A stretch of 64,000 nt of DNA, from assembly GCA_965661005.1 (NCBI GenBank), contig CBFICB010000001.1, positions 186,001-250,000 on the forward strand. The letters run 5' to 3'. Position numbers and translations under genes: made by a program. This DNA comes from UBA5109 sp965661005 (GTDB taxonomy: Bacteria; Pseudomonadota; Gammaproteobacteria; Pseudomonadales; Pseudohongiellaceae). Position 1 is the first letter of the stretch; each line of letters starts with the position of its first letter. The notes below the pieces were generated by a model, which worked only from the letters and a program-made list of their open reading frames with translations, did not search any database and had not been told where the DNA came from. Shown in pieces: positions 1-9,896 of the stretch.

Positions 1-86
1 TTATCAGGCTTTAAGCTTGAATACTTAATAAACTGCCCCGAAATAACGTATCATTGCTTCCAAAAATATCAGTGAACTTTTTAATT

Positions 87-605
87 ATGAGTTTGTTAGA
101 AATATTAGAATTTCCCGACCCCAGGCTAAGAAAAAAAGCAGTCCCGGTCGATAAAGTCGATGATGCACTAAAACAAACTATCAATGATATGTTTGAAACC
201 ATGTATGCAGCATCAGGTATAGGCCTGGCCGCAACTCAGGTTAATATACAAAAACGCTTTTTAATAATAGATTTAGCTGATGAAGAAGAAGAGCAAAACC
301 CTCTCGTCTTTATTAACCCTGAAATTACAGTGCTTGACCCTGAGCCATATCGGCATGAAGAGGGCTGCCTTTCTGTTCCAGGTTATTTCGAATTTGTTGA
401 GCGCCCTCGAAAAGTCTTGGTGAAAGCCCTTAATAAAGAGGGGGAACCCTTTGAAATAGAGGCAGAAGGATTGCTAGCAGTTTGTGTCCAACATGAAATT
501 GACCACCTTGATGGTAAGTTATTTGTCGACTATCTTTCTGTATTGAAACGCCAAAGAATTAAATCCAAGCTTGAAAAAGAGCATAGACAAAAAGCTTCTG
601 CTTGA
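87..605 (+). CDS. def: Peptide deformylase
   Basis: Removes the formyl group from the N-terminal methionine of new proteins, acting at the ribosome exit. The 172-residue product has all three family motifs: GIGLAATQ (about 44-51), EGCLSVP (92-98) and HEIDH (136-140). The metal ligands are therefore Cys94, His136 and His140, with Glu137 as catalytic base. An in-frame ATG lies 33 bases upstream at 54, but the start at 87 gives MSLLEIL, the usual family N-terminus, so it is preferred. It is followed 36 bp later by fmt, which makes the formyl-Met-tRNA whose formyl group this enzyme removes. Length is normal. Confidence 0.97.
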   Translation: MSLLEILEFPDPRLRKKAVPVDKVDDALKQTINDMFETMYAASGIGLAATQVNIQKRFLIIDLADEEEEQNPLVFINPEITVLDPEPYRHEEGCLSVPGYFEFVERPRKVLVKALNKEGEPFEIEAEGLLAVCVQHEIDHLDGKLFVDYLSVLKRQRIKSKLEKEHRQKASA

Positions 606-641
606 ACTGTTTATTCTTCCAAAAGAGCGAAACCTATCAAT

Positions 642-1610
642 ATGAATAAGTCTGCTCTTCGAATTGCTTTTGCCGGTACTCCTGATTTTGCCGCTAGCCA
701 TCTGCAAGTATTAATTAGTGCCGGGTATAACATTCTTGGCGTCTATACCCAGCCTGACCGGCCTTCTGGCCGAGGCAAAGAGAACAAGCCAAGCCCTGTA
801 AAACGCTTAGCACTTAATTCTGAATTATCTGTATTTCAGCCGCAAAACTTAAAAAGTCTTGAAGCGCAAAAGCAATTACATGCTTTAGAGTTAGATGTCC
901 TCGTTGTTGTTGCTTATGGTTTAATTTTGCCGCAGGCAGTTTTAGACGCTCCTCGTTTTGGCTGTATCAATGTGCATGCCTCTCTCCTGCCTCGCTGGCG
1001 TGGCGCAGCGCCGATTGAGCGGGCTATACTCGCTGGCGATTCACAAACAGGTATAACCATTATGCAAATGGATGCCGGGCTGGATACGGGAGATATGTTA
1101 TTGAGCGCAACAACTCCTATCGAACCTGATGACAATAGTGCCAGCCTGACGGCTCGATTAGCAGACATTGGAAAAAAAGCCTTATTAGACGTTCTTGAGC
1201 AAATTGAATCAAAATCTTTATCGCCGGTACCGCAAGACAATAGTCCAAGCACTTATGCTGCTAAACTCACAAAGCAAGATGCTTTAATTATTTGGGACAG
1301 GGAAGCCAAGGAAGTCCAACAACAAATCAACGCTTTCTACCCCCGCTCGCCTGCCTATAGTTTTTATAAAGGACAGCGACTCCGAATTACTAAGGCCGCT
1401 GTAAAATCTGTAGGCTCTTCAATTAAACCTGGAACGATCGATCACGTTAATCAAGATGGCCTTTTAGTGGCTTGCAGAAACTCCTGTCTGCTTATAGAAA
1501 AAATCCAATTACCTGGCAAGGCAGAAATTAATGTCAAAGATTTTTTAAATGGTCGTAAAGATTTTTTCAAGCCAGATACCGTATTTAGCTCATCCCCAGC
1601 TCAGCATTAA
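642..1610 (+). CDS. fmt: Methionyl-tRNA formyltransferase
   Basis: Transfers a formyl group from 10-formyltetrahydrofolate to initiator Met-tRNA in the cytoplasm. The 322-residue product has the catalytic Asn110 and His112 in INVHASLLP, followed by RWRGAAPIERAI, and the catalytic Asp148 in DAGLDTGD. The C-terminal third is the tRNA-binding domain (KLTKQDALIIWD and after). It lies between def and rsmB on the same strand with short gaps (36 and 17 bp), the usual def-fmt-rsmB operon. Nothing unusual. Confidence 0.97.
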   Translation: MNKSALRIAFAGTPDFAASHLQVLISAGYNILGVYTQPDRPSGRGKENKPSPVKRLALNSELSVFQPQNLKSLEAQKQLHALELDVLVVVAYGLILPQAVLDAPRFGCINVHASLLPRWRGAAPIERAILAGDSQTGITIMQMDAGLDTGDMLLSATTPIEPDDNSASLTARLADIGKKALLDVLEQIESKSLSPVPQDNSPSTYAAKLTKQDALIIWDREAKEVQQQINAFYPRSPAYSFYKGQRLRITKAAVKSVGSSIKPGTIDHVNQDGLLVACRNSCLLIEKIQLPGKAEINVKDFLNGRKDFFKPDTVFSSSPAQH

Positions 1611-1627
1611 TCTAATAGGATTGAATC

Positions 1628-2935
1628 GTGACCAGCGACCTAACACGCATATCTGCAATTAAAATTCTTCAGCAGTTATTGCTTCAAAAAGGCTCTCTGT
1701 CAACTCTATTGGATAAATATAAGCCAACCCAAACCAGTGACAATTACGCTTTTTTACAAGCACTTTGTTATGGGCTTTGCCGCCACTATGAACAGCTGGT
1801 TTTTATTTCGAATCATTTCATGAAGAAACCTCTTCGAAAAAAAGATAACGATATTTTTTGTTTGATATTGATAGGGGTTTATCAATTATTTTATATGCGT
1901 ACGCCGGATTACGCAGTTATCAATGAGTCAGTCTCTGCTTGTAGCAAGTTGAAAAAAGTTTGGGCCAAAAAGCTAGTTAATGCTGTATTGCGTTCTACCC
2001 AAAGAGAAATGAAAAACCTGCATGCCATAATTAATAAACAGCCCGAATTAAAATATTCTCATCCTGCCTGGCTCATGTCAGCGCTACAAACAAACTGGCC
2101 AAATGAATATTTGTCTATTATGGAAAATAATTCTTTTCAGGCGCCCATGACCTTAAGAGTCAACAAAAATAAAACGTCCCTTAAGCAATACCTTATTCTC
2201 CTTGAGGAAAGCAATTTATCAGCAAGACCTGGAAATTTAACTGAAACAACTCTTATATTGAAAGAGCCGGTTCCGGTCGATATTTTGCCTGGCTTTGCTG
2301 ATGGCATGGTTAGCGTACAAGATGAATCATCTCAGCTTGCCGTTGCTTTACTGGCGCCAAAAAATTCAGAAACTATATTAGATGCCTGTGCTGCTCCAGG
2401 AGGTAAAAGTTGTGCAATTCTGGAACAAGCCCCCGAAGCCAAATTGTACGCAATAGATAATGATGTATCGCGCTTAAAACGAGTAGAAGAAAACCTATCA
2501 AGAATCCAGGCTAATGCTTGCCTGATCAATAATGATATTATTGAGCAGGCAGTAATTTGGCAAAAAGAGCATCATACTTTTGATAGAATTTTGCTAGACG
2601 TGCCCTGTTCCGGTACAGGAGTTATTCGACGTCACCCCGATATTAAATTATTACGTCATCCCGAAGACATACAGAGTCTAGCTCTGCTTCAGCATAAAAT
2701 ACTAAAGGCAGTATGGCCTCTTTTAAAAAAAGGGGGTGTTTTACTTTATTCTACCTGCTCGATACTTAAAGCAGAAAATACTAATCAGATCCAAAGGTTC
2801 ATTTCAGAAACACCTAAGGCCAAGGAAATTCAAATTAATGCCAGTTGGGGGCTAGCTTGCAATCATGGCCGTCAGCTATTCCCTTCCCCTGAATCTCATG
2901 ATGGTTTCTACTACGCTTTATTACAAAAGTGTTAG
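1628..2935 (+). CDS. rsmB: 16S rRNA (cytosine-967-C5)-methyltransferase RsmB
   Basis: Methylates C967 of 16S rRNA with S-adenosylmethionine. The 435-residue protein has an N-terminal NusB-like RNA-binding region (about 1-130) and a C-terminal NOL1/NOP2/sun methyltransferase domain. The SAM loop DACAAPGGK is at 252-260, and the two conserved cysteines are Cys327 (PCSGTG) and Cys377 (STCS). The start is GTG, preceded by AGGA about 6 bases upstream; no closer ATG gives the complete N-terminal domain. It is the third gene of the def-fmt-rsmB-trkA run. Confidence 0.95.
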   Translation: MTSDLTRISAIKILQQLLLQKGSLSTLLDKYKPTQTSDNYAFLQALCYGLCRHYEQLVFISNHFMKKPLRKKDNDIFCLILIGVYQLFYMRTPDYAVINESVSACSKLKKVWAKKLVNAVLRSTQREMKNLHAIINKQPELKYSHPAWLMSALQTNWPNEYLSIMENNSFQAPMTLRVNKNKTSLKQYLILLEESNLSARPGNLTETTLILKEPVPVDILPGFADGMVSVQDESSQLAVALLAPKNSETILDACAAPGGKSCAILEQAPEAKLYAIDNDVSRLKRVEENLSRIQANACLINNDIIEQAVIWQKEHHTFDRILLDVPCSGTGVIRRHPDIKLLRHPEDIQSLALLQHKILKAVWPLLKKGGVLLYSTCSILKAENTNQIQRFISETPKAKEIQINASWGLACNHGRQLFPSPESHDGFYYALLQKC

Positions 2936-2984
2936 ACTATGGCCATCCAAAGTACTGGCTTTAAAATAAAGCTATGGATCAACC

Positions 2985-4358
2985 ATGAAAATTATAATCC
3001 TCGGCGCCAATAAAATAGGCGCAAGCTTAGCTGAAAACCTTGAAAAAGAGGACAATGACATTACTGTCGTTGACTCCGATAGCGACCGCTTAAGAGAACT
3101 TAAAGATAGACTTGATATTGGCACTACTACCGGGCTGCCTTCTTTTCCTGACGTTCTGGCAAATGCCGGCGCCCAAGATGCTGATATGCTGATAGCAGTT
3201 ACTGATAGTGATGAAACAAATCTTGTCGCATGTCAGGTAGCCTTTAGCTTATTTCGTACCCCCAAAAAAATCTGCCGCTTACGAGCCAACTCTTATGTCA
3301 ACTCGCCCAAACTGTTTGGACCAGAAGCCATCCCAGTCGATGTTGTTATTAGTCCGGAAGAAATAGCTTCACACTATATTAAGAGTTTATTGGACCTTCC
3401 CGGTTCTTTACAGGTAATGGATTTTGCAGATGGCCTGGTTCAACTTGTCGCCGTACATGCAGAAGATGGCGGCCCTTTGGTTAATCAGGAAATACGTACT
3501 TTACGTGAGCATATGCCCAACGTTGATACGAGAGTAGCAGCCATCTTTCGAAGAAATCGCCCTATTATTCCAGAAGGCAATACGATCATAGAGCGTGATG
3601 ATGAAGTATTTTTTATTGCTGCTAAAGAAAATATTCGCTCGGTAATGAGCGAAATGCGAAAAGTGGATAACCCTTATAAAAGAATCATAATCGCAGGGGG
3701 CGGAAATATCGGAGAACGCCTGGCTTCAGCCATTGAGAAAAAGTACCGAACCAAACTTCTTGAAATAAATCCCGAACGTTGCGATGTTCTAGCTGAGAGT
3801 TTGAACCATACTACTGTTTTACATGCAGATGCCTCCCACAGAGAAGTCTTGTTAGAAGAAGGAATCGACTCAGCAGATGTTTTTTTAGCCCTGACTAATA
3901 ATGACGAAGCCAACATCATGTCTTCTCTTCTTGCCAAACGCCTCGGTGCCAGCCGTGTAATGACACTTATTGCAAACCCTGCCTATGTTGACCTAGTTCA
4001 GGGCGGTGAAATCGATATTGCTATCTCTCCACAACTAGCAACCATTGGTAGCCTGCTCAGACATATTCGCAGAGGTGACATTGTCAATGTTCATTCACTA
4101 AGAAGAGGGGCGGCAGAAGCCATAGAGGTCATTGCACACGGTGATAAATCTACATCCAAGGTCGTTGGAAAGGCTATAGAAAATATCGAATTGCCTACAG
4201 GAACAACCATTGGCGCGATTGTCAGGGACAACAAGGTATTCATTGCTCATGATAATGTCGTTGTAGAAACAGATGATCATGTCATTTTATTTATGGTTGA
4301 TAAGCGCAAAATTTCTGAAGTTGAAGCCTTGTTTCAGGTCGGTTTTACTTTTTTTTAA
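2985..4358 (+). CDS. trkA: Trk potassium uptake regulatory subunit TrkA
   Basis: Peripheral NAD/nucleotide-binding subunit that gates the TrkH potassium channel at the inner face of the membrane. The 457-residue protein has two tandem RCK modules. Each starts with a Rossmann glycine motif, GANKIGASLAENL near the N-terminus and AGGGNIGERLA near residue 237, and each is followed by an RCK-C (TrkA-C) domain. The length matches the two-RCK enterobacterial type. It sits 21 bp upstream of trkH, so channel and regulator are probably cotranscribed. Confidence 0.96.
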   Translation: MKIIILGANKIGASLAENLEKEDNDITVVDSDSDRLRELKDRLDIGTTTGLPSFPDVLANAGAQDADMLIAVTDSDETNLVACQVAFSLFRTPKKICRLRANSYVNSPKLFGPEAIPVDVVISPEEIASHYIKSLLDLPGSLQVMDFADGLVQLVAVHAEDGGPLVNQEIRTLREHMPNVDTRVAAIFRRNRPIIPEGNTIIERDDEVFFIAAKENIRSVMSEMRKVDNPYKRIIIAGGGNIGERLASAIEKKYRTKLLEINPERCDVLAESLNHTTVLHADASHREVLLEEGIDSADVFLALTNNDEANIMSSLLAKRLGASRVMTLIANPAYVDLVQGGEIDIAISPQLATIGSLLRHIRRGDIVNVHSLRRGAAEAIEVIAHGDKSTSKVVGKAIENIELPTGTTIGAIVRDNKVFIAHDNVVVETDDHVILFMVDKRKISEVEALFQVGFTFF

Positions 4359-4379
4359 GAGCTAGTTTAGATAAAAACT

Positions 4380-5828
4380 ATGCATTTTCTCGTCATATCC
4401 AGAATTCTAGGCATTTTATTGATGCTTTTCAGTATTACGCTGCTCCCTCCTGCAGGGCTTGCGTTGTTATATGAAGATGGAACTTGGCCGGCTTTCTTAA
4501 GCGCTTTCTTTATAACCGTCTTCTGTGGTTTAGCGCTTTGGCTTCCAACACATAGAGACAAAGCCGACCTTCGAACTCGCGATGGCTTTTTGATAGTAGC
4601 CCTGTTCTGGACTGTTCTTGGTTTATTCGGTTGTATTCCGTTTTTGATGTCAGAAGATATGCAGATGTCATTTACTGATGCACTTTTTGAGTCTGTATCA
4701 GGCCTCACAACTACAGGGGCCACGGTTCTATCTGGCCTAGATGAGCTGCCAAAATCGATTCTGTATTATCGCCAACAACTCCAATGGCTTGGTGGTATGG
4801 GCATTGTTGCTATTGCCGTTGCAATTTTACCTATGCTAGGCATAGGCGGAATGCAAATTTATAAGGCTGAAACCCCTGGTCCAGTAAAAGACAACAAGCT
4901 TTTACCGCGGGTTACCGAAACTGCCAAGGCCTTGCTGTTTTTATATGTATGCCTGACAACCTTCTGTGCCTTTGCTTATTACCTTGCCGGTATGGATGCC
5001 TTTGATGCAATAACTCATAGTTATGCGACTGTCGCCATCGGTGGATTTTCAACTCACGATGCCAGCATTGGCTATTTTCAAAACCCGGTAATTGAACTAA
5101 TTGCTGTGTTTTTTATGGTCATTTCCGGGATTAATTTCGCTCTACACTTTATTGCACTTCGCTCTCGCAGTTTGAAACATTATTGGCCCGATACAGAGCT
5201 TAAATTTTATTTATTTTTATTGCTGGGCATATCTATCATAACAATCATTGTGCTTATTGCTTCAGAGACCTATGCCTTGAACGAAGCCATTATAAAAGGC
5301 TTGTTTGGAGTCGTTTCTATCAGCACTACAACCGGTTTTAGCTCTGCGGACTTTAGCGCATGGCCCACTTTTTTACCTTTCCTGTTATTTTATATGGCGA
5401 TAATCGGATCCTGTGCTGGCTCAACTGGAGGCGGCATGAAAGTAATCAGGATAGTGTTGATTATTAAACAAGGGTTCAGAGAGCTTAAAAGATTGATTCA
5501 CCCCAATGCAGTGATCCCGATCAAGCTCGGTCGCAACAAAGTGCCCGATCGTGTTATCGAGTCAGTTTGGGGCTTTTTCTCTGTCTATGTAATGGCTTAT
5601 ATGTTTATGTTGCTTGTCTTATTAGCGACAGGGCTAGATATAACCACGGCATTTACTGCGGTTGGAGCCAGCATCAATAATCTTGGCCCCGGCCTTGGAG
5701 ATGTCTCAGTAACATATGGAGGCATGCCTGATTCCAGCAAGTGGGTTTTATGCCTCGGTATGCTTTTAGGCCGACTCGAAGTCTTCACTTTGCTGGTTCT
5801 GCTGACCCCCCAGTTTTGGCGTGATTGA
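4380..5828 (+). CDS. trkH: Trk-type potassium channel subunit TrkH
   Basis: Integral membrane potassium translocation subunit. The 482-residue protein is strongly hydrophobic, with about ten to twelve membrane segments. It carries four selectivity-filter-like pore loops: TTTGATVL, AIGGFSTHD, STTTGFSS and GSCAGSTGGG. These are the signature of the SKT (TrkH/KtrB/HKT) superfamily. The gene ends flush against the convergent acyltransferase gene: its TGA at 5826-5828 is followed directly by the complement of that gene's TAA. Confidence 0.96.
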   Translation: MHFLVISRILGILLMLFSITLLPPAGLALLYEDGTWPAFLSAFFITVFCGLALWLPTHRDKADLRTRDGFLIVALFWTVLGLFGCIPFLMSEDMQMSFTDALFESVSGLTTTGATVLSGLDELPKSILYYRQQLQWLGGMGIVAIAVAILPMLGIGGMQIYKAETPGPVKDNKLLPRVTETAKALLFLYVCLTTFCAFAYYLAGMDAFDAITHSYATVAIGGFSTHDASIGYFQNPVIELIAVFFMVISGINFALHFIALRSRSLKHYWPDTELKFYLFLLLGISIITIIVLIASETYALNEAIIKGLFGVVSISTTTGFSSADFSAWPTFLPFLLFYMAIIGSCAGSTGGGMKVIRIVLIIKQGFRELKRLIHPNAVIPIKLGRNKVPDRVIESVWGFFSVYVMAYMFMLLVLLATGLDITTAFTAVGASINNLGPGLGDVSVTYGGMPDSSKWVLCLGMLLGRLEVFTLLVLLTPQFWRD

Positions 5829-6707
5829 TTAATTACTATATGGTTCTTGCTTGCCTTCAGGCTGATAGCGGAAACGTTTATATTCCCACTGATATTGTTC
5901 AGGTTCATCGCCAACCGCAATTTCTACTGTCTTATTAAGACCCTTTAGCGAAGCTTGCATATGCTCAGCATATATTTTATCTGAAGGATCTTTGATGACA
6001 ACTTTAAATCCCTTTTCTGTTCGCTTGGTATAAGTTAATAACGCTTTAGCGCCTGTTTTTTGGATAAGGCGAGCTACTAAAGTCATCGTAAAGGCCTGGT
6101 TACCAAAGAAGGGGGCAAATTCTCCCCCTCCGGCTACCGGAATCTGATCAGGCAATATCCCTACCATCTCGCCTTTTCTAAGCGCCAATAAGATTGCTGC
6201 AGCGCCCTTTTTATCGGCAGGATAAAGCTTAGCGCTGCCTCGAGATCGAGCCGCATATAATAAATCGCCTAGATCTCGACTTTTTGGCTCCTGATACAAC
6301 ATGCTGCATTGACCCAAAGTGCTTAAATATAATCCCATAAGCTCCCAGTTGCCGTGATGCGGACCTAGTAATACCACTCCTAAACCCAGATCTCTGGCAT
6401 TTTGAAGCAAATCCGCACCCTCAACTTCCTCGATTTCTTGCATTATTTTGTCACTCGGCCATAGCCAAACAGGGCCGCACTCAGCTAATGTCATGCCTGT
6501 ATGCATCAAACTCTTTCTTGCTAAGTCCTTAGTCTCATTCGCGCTCATTTGTGGAAAACATAACGCCAAATTAGTAAGGCTGGTTTTATATAGCCTTGTA
6601 TTAGCAAGATATGCGCAATATCCAAGGACTTTCCCGAATTTTCTAGACGTTTTTAACGAAAATAGCGACATAAGTTTGATAAATGCTATGCCTATTCTAA
6701 TTTTCAA
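5829..6707 (-). CDS. Lipid A biosynthesis acyltransferase (LpxL/HtrB family)
   Basis: Probably adds a secondary acyl chain (laurate-type) to the Kdo-lipid A precursor on the cytoplasmic face of the inner membrane. The 292-residue protein has a hydrophobic N-terminal segment and the HX4E acyltransferase motif in GPHHGNWE (His117, Glu122). It also has the family's ILPDQ...GGGEFAPFFG region and a C-terminal QYQWEYKRFR-type box. A single lipid A acyltransferase at this place, next to glyQ and trk genes, also occurs near the Pseudomonas origin. Whether it acts as LpxL, LpxM or LpxP (acyl chain and position) cannot be told from sequence. Confidence 0.9.
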   Translation of the reverse strand: MKIRIGIAFIKLMSLFSLKTSRKFGKVLGYCAYLANTRLYKTSLTNLALCFPQMSANETKDLARKSLMHTGMTLAECGPVWLWPSDKIMQEIEEVEGADLLQNARDLGLGVVLLGPHHGNWELMGLYLSTLGQCSMLYQEPKSRDLGDLLYAARSRGSAKLYPADKKGAAAILLALRKGEMVGILPDQIPVAGGGEFAPFFGNQAFTMTLVARLIQKTGAKALLTYTKRTEKGFKVVIKDPSDKIYAEHMQASLKGLNKTVEIAVGDEPEQYQWEYKRFRYQPEGKQEPYSN

Positions 6708-6867
6708 AAGAGTCTACCGCCTATGTTTTGGAAAAATTTCGACCAAAAGCATACTACCTTCATTGTGAATGAGCCAAGTTATTCTCGCTATCACCACCAG
6801 TTTTTAGGATAATTGCCGACCTTAAGGAATAAGCTCTCTAAAACGACCAAAACAGAAAAGATGCATT

Positions 6868-7827
6868 TTGAGTAAACAAGCTGATATTGATACTTCCACC
6901 TTTCAAGGACTGATTCTAGCATTACAACAATACTGGGCTGATCAAGGCTGCGTGATAGTGCAGCCCTTGGACCTAGAAGTTGGGGCCGGAACCTTTCACC
7001 CTGCTACGTTCTTAAAGGCAATTGGGCCAGAAAGTTGGCATACTGCTTATGTACAACCCTGCCGCAGACCAGCTGATGGACGCTATGGGGAGAACCCAAT
7101 GCGACTTCAGCATTACTACCAGTTTCAAGTGATACTTAAGCCTTCTCCTTTAAATATTCAAGAACTGTACTTAAATTCTCTTAAAATGATTGGAATTGAT
7201 GCGAATATTCACGATATTCGATTTGTAGAAGATAATTGGGAGTCTCCAACTTTGGGCGCCTGGGGCTTGGGTTGGGAAGTCTGGCTTAATGGCATGGAAA
7301 TTACTCAATTTACCTATTTTCAGCAGGTTGGCGGACTTGAATGTTTCCCAGTAAGTGGGGAAATCACCTATGGGCTAGAGCGATTGGCTATGTACCTGCA
7401 AGGAAAAGATTCTATTTTTGATATTGTCTGGACGAATTCTCCCGCTGGGCCTGTTACTTACGGGGACGTTTTCCATCAAAACGAAGTTGAAATGTCAGCA
7501 TATAATTTTGAACACGCTGATATTGATTCGCTCTTTAAGCATTTTGATGATTGCGAAAGTCAATGCCAGGATTTAATAGATAACTCTTTGGTCTTGCCAG
7601 CCTATGAGCTCGTTTTAAAAGCCTCTCATTATTTTAATTTACTAGATGCTCGCTCCGCGATTTCTGTTACCGAGCGACAACGATTTATTCTTCGTGTTAG
7701 AACTCTCGCACGTTTAGTTGCAAAAGCCTATTACACTTCCAGAGAAAAACTAGGCTTTCCTATGGCGCCAGATGATTTAAGAGAAGAATGTCTAAAGCAA
7801 GCTGGGAGCACCAAGAAAAATGTCTAA
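6868..7827 (+). CDS. glyQ: Glycine-tRNA ligase alpha subunit
   Basis: Catalytic alpha subunit of the tetrameric alpha2-beta2 glycyl-tRNA synthetase, charging tRNA-Gly with glycine. The 319-residue protein contains the class II motif 2 region (PCRRPADGRYGENPMRL) and the usual N-terminal TFQGLILALQQYW. The start is TTG at 6868, giving MSKQADIDTSTFQGL, which aligns with the usual start; there is no in-frame ATG before the conserved block. An out-of-frame ATG at 6861 opens a four-codon frame that overlaps this start. The gene overlaps glyS by 8 bp. Confidence 0.96.
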   Translation: MSKQADIDTSTFQGLILALQQYWADQGCVIVQPLDLEVGAGTFHPATFLKAIGPESWHTAYVQPCRRPADGRYGENPMRLQHYYQFQVILKPSPLNIQELYLNSLKMIGIDANIHDIRFVEDNWESPTLGAWGLGWEVWLNGMEITQFTYFQQVGGLECFPVSGEITYGLERLAMYLQGKDSIFDIVWTNSPAGPVTYGDVFHQNEVEMSAYNFEHADIDSLFKHFDDCESQCQDLIDNSLVLPAYELVLKASHYFNLLDARSAISVTERQRFILRVRTLARLVAKAYYTSREKLGFPMAPDDLREECLKQAGSTKKNV

Positions 7828-9895
7828 TGCTGATTTATTAGTAGAAATTGGCACTGAAGAGTTGCCGCCCACAGCTTTATTAAACTTATCTAAAGCCTTT
7901 CAACACGAAGTCGAAAAACGACTGAAAGAGTCAGAATTAAATTTTTCTAACATTGAAGCTTATGCAACGCCGCGCAGATTGGCGCTTAAGGTCTTGGCGC
8001 TTGATAAAAAACAACCTGACCGAATGCTTGATCGTTTTGGTCCTGCCGTAAAGGCTGCTTTTGATAAGGAGGGCAACCCCAGTAAAGCTGCTGAAGGCTT
8101 TGCTCGATCTTGCGGTGTCGAGGTTAGTCAGCTAGAACAAAAAAATGATGGTAAAACGGATAAGCTTTTTTTTAGTGTCAATAAAGTCGGGGAGCTTACA
8201 GAAGCACTCATCCCAGAAATCATTAATGCAGCCCTTGCTGCTTTACCTATTCCTAAAAGGATGCGCTGGGGAAGCTCACGGGAAGAATTTATTCGTCCTG
8301 TACATTGGGCGGTATTGTTATTCGGTAAAGCACCAATCTCTACTAACATTCTTGGTTTAAAAACAAGCAACATCACTTATGGCCACCGGTTTTTACATCC
8401 TGATTCTTTAAAGCTTAATTCTGCTGATGATTACCCTTCAAAACTTAGCGATGAAGGATATGTAGAACCATCATTCCATAAGAGAAAAGAATTAATTCAA
8501 TCCCAGGTTTTAAACGAAGCAAATATAAAACATGCAAAAGTAACAATTGATAATGATTTACTAGAGGAGGTTACCGCTTTAGTAGAGTGGCCGGTTACAT
8601 TAACCGGCAATTTTGACCCTTCTTTTTTGAGCGTACCTAAAGAAGCACTTATATCCTCTTTAAAAAAACATCAAAAATATTTTTACTTGCTTGACCAAGA
8701 CGACAATCTTCTTCCTCACTTTATAACTGTGAGCAATTTAATCAGCAAAGATCCTGATCAAGTTATTAGAGGCAATGAAAAAGTCATTGGTCCTCGCTTA
8801 GCTGATGCTGCTTTCTTTTTTGAAAAAGATAAACAGCAAAGACTGGATTCTCATATAGACACATTAAAGCGCGTAGTTTTTCAAAAAGAACTTGGGTCTT
8901 TATACGATAAATCAGAGCGACTAAAAAAGATTTCGTTATTTATTTCTGAACAATTAAATATAAGTTCCGAGGAAGTAGCCAGGGCTGCAGAGCTATCGAA
9001 GTGCGATTTACTAAGCAATATGGTTGGTGAGTTTGCAGATTTGCAAGGCGTCATGGGTCATTATTACGCTGATCATGATGGAGAAGATGCTGCCGTTGGT
9101 ATTGCCATTGAAGAACAATATCTGCCCCGCTTCTCGGGTGATTCCCTACCTGCCAGTCAGGCAGGAATTGTTTTGGCTATAGCTGAGCGGCTAGACACCA
9201 TTACTGGTCTTTTTGGCATTGGTCAGCCTCCTAGCGGCTCCAAAGACCCTTTCGCTCTTAGACGCGCAGCTCTAGGCATTCTAAGAATTATGCTCGAGAA
9301 AGAACTGCCTTTAGATTTGCTTGATTGTATCAAGCACTCAATCACAACTTTTGATTCTCTTTCGGCAAAAGAAAACTTGTCAGAAACTATAATGGATTTT
9401 ATTTTTGATCGCTTTCGTTCATATTATGCAGATCTTGGTATTAACACAGCAATTTTTCAAGCAGTAGATGCTGTCCGTCCTAATAGTCCGCTAACCTTTA
9501 ACCAGCAATTAAATGCTGTAAATCAATTTTCCAAATTACCAGAAGCTTCAGCTTTAGCCTCAGCCAACAAAAGAGTTGCAAATATTTTATCTAAATTAGA
9601 CTCAATTCCAGCTGACACTATTAATGAGTCTCTTCTTCAAGAGCCTGCTGAACTCGCTCTATATGCAAAATTAAACGATATAGAACAGCAAACCTCACCG
9701 CTAATACAACAAGATAACTTTGAAGCAGCCCTTTCTATAATGGCTACCTTACAAGCTCCTCTTGATGATTTTTTTGATTCAGTTATGGTTAATACTGAAG
9801 ATATAGGCCTTAAGAATAATCGTCAGTCTTTACTTAAACAAATTCGTTATTTGTTTTTACAAATCGCTGATATTTCTTTCTTGCAAGCATCATAA
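7820..9895 (+). CDS. glyS: Glycine-tRNA ligase beta subunit
   Basis: Beta subunit of heterotetrameric glycyl-tRNA synthetase, needed for tRNA recognition. The 691-residue protein starts with MSNADLLVEIGTEELPP, the family signature (LxExGTEELP). It contains SLKKHQKYF and the FALRRAALGILRI region, and ends in a helical anticodon-binding-like domain. Length matches the family (about 690). Its ATG overlaps the end of glyQ by 8 bp, implying translational coupling that balances the subunits. gmhB begins one base after its stop codon. Confidence 0.97.
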   Translation: MSNADLLVEIGTEELPPTALLNLSKAFQHEVEKRLKESELNFSNIEAYATPRRLALKVLALDKKQPDRMLDRFGPAVKAAFDKEGNPSKAAEGFARSCGVEVSQLEQKNDGKTDKLFFSVNKVGELTEALIPEIINAALAALPIPKRMRWGSSREEFIRPVHWAVLLFGKAPISTNILGLKTSNITYGHRFLHPDSLKLNSADDYPSKLSDEGYVEPSFHKRKELIQSQVLNEANIKHAKVTIDNDLLEEVTALVEWPVTLTGNFDPSFLSVPKEALISSLKKHQKYFYLLDQDDNLLPHFITVSNLISKDPDQVIRGNEKVIGPRLADAAFFFEKDKQQRLDSHIDTLKRVVFQKELGSLYDKSERLKKISLFISEQLNISSEEVARAAELSKCDLLSNMVGEFADLQGVMGHYYADHDGEDAAVGIAIEEQYLPRFSGDSLPASQAGIVLAIAERLDTITGLFGIGQPPSGSKDPFALRRAALGILRIMLEKELPLDLLDCIKHSITTFDSLSAKENLSETIMDFIFDRFRSYYADLGINTAIFQAVDAVRPNSPLTFNQQLNAVNQFSKLPEASALASANKRVANILSKLDSIPADTINESLLQEPAELALYAKLNDIEQQTSPLIQQDNFEAALSIMATLQAPLDDFFDSVMVNTEDIGLKNNRQSLLKQIRYLFLQIADISFLQAS

Positions 9896-9896
9896 A

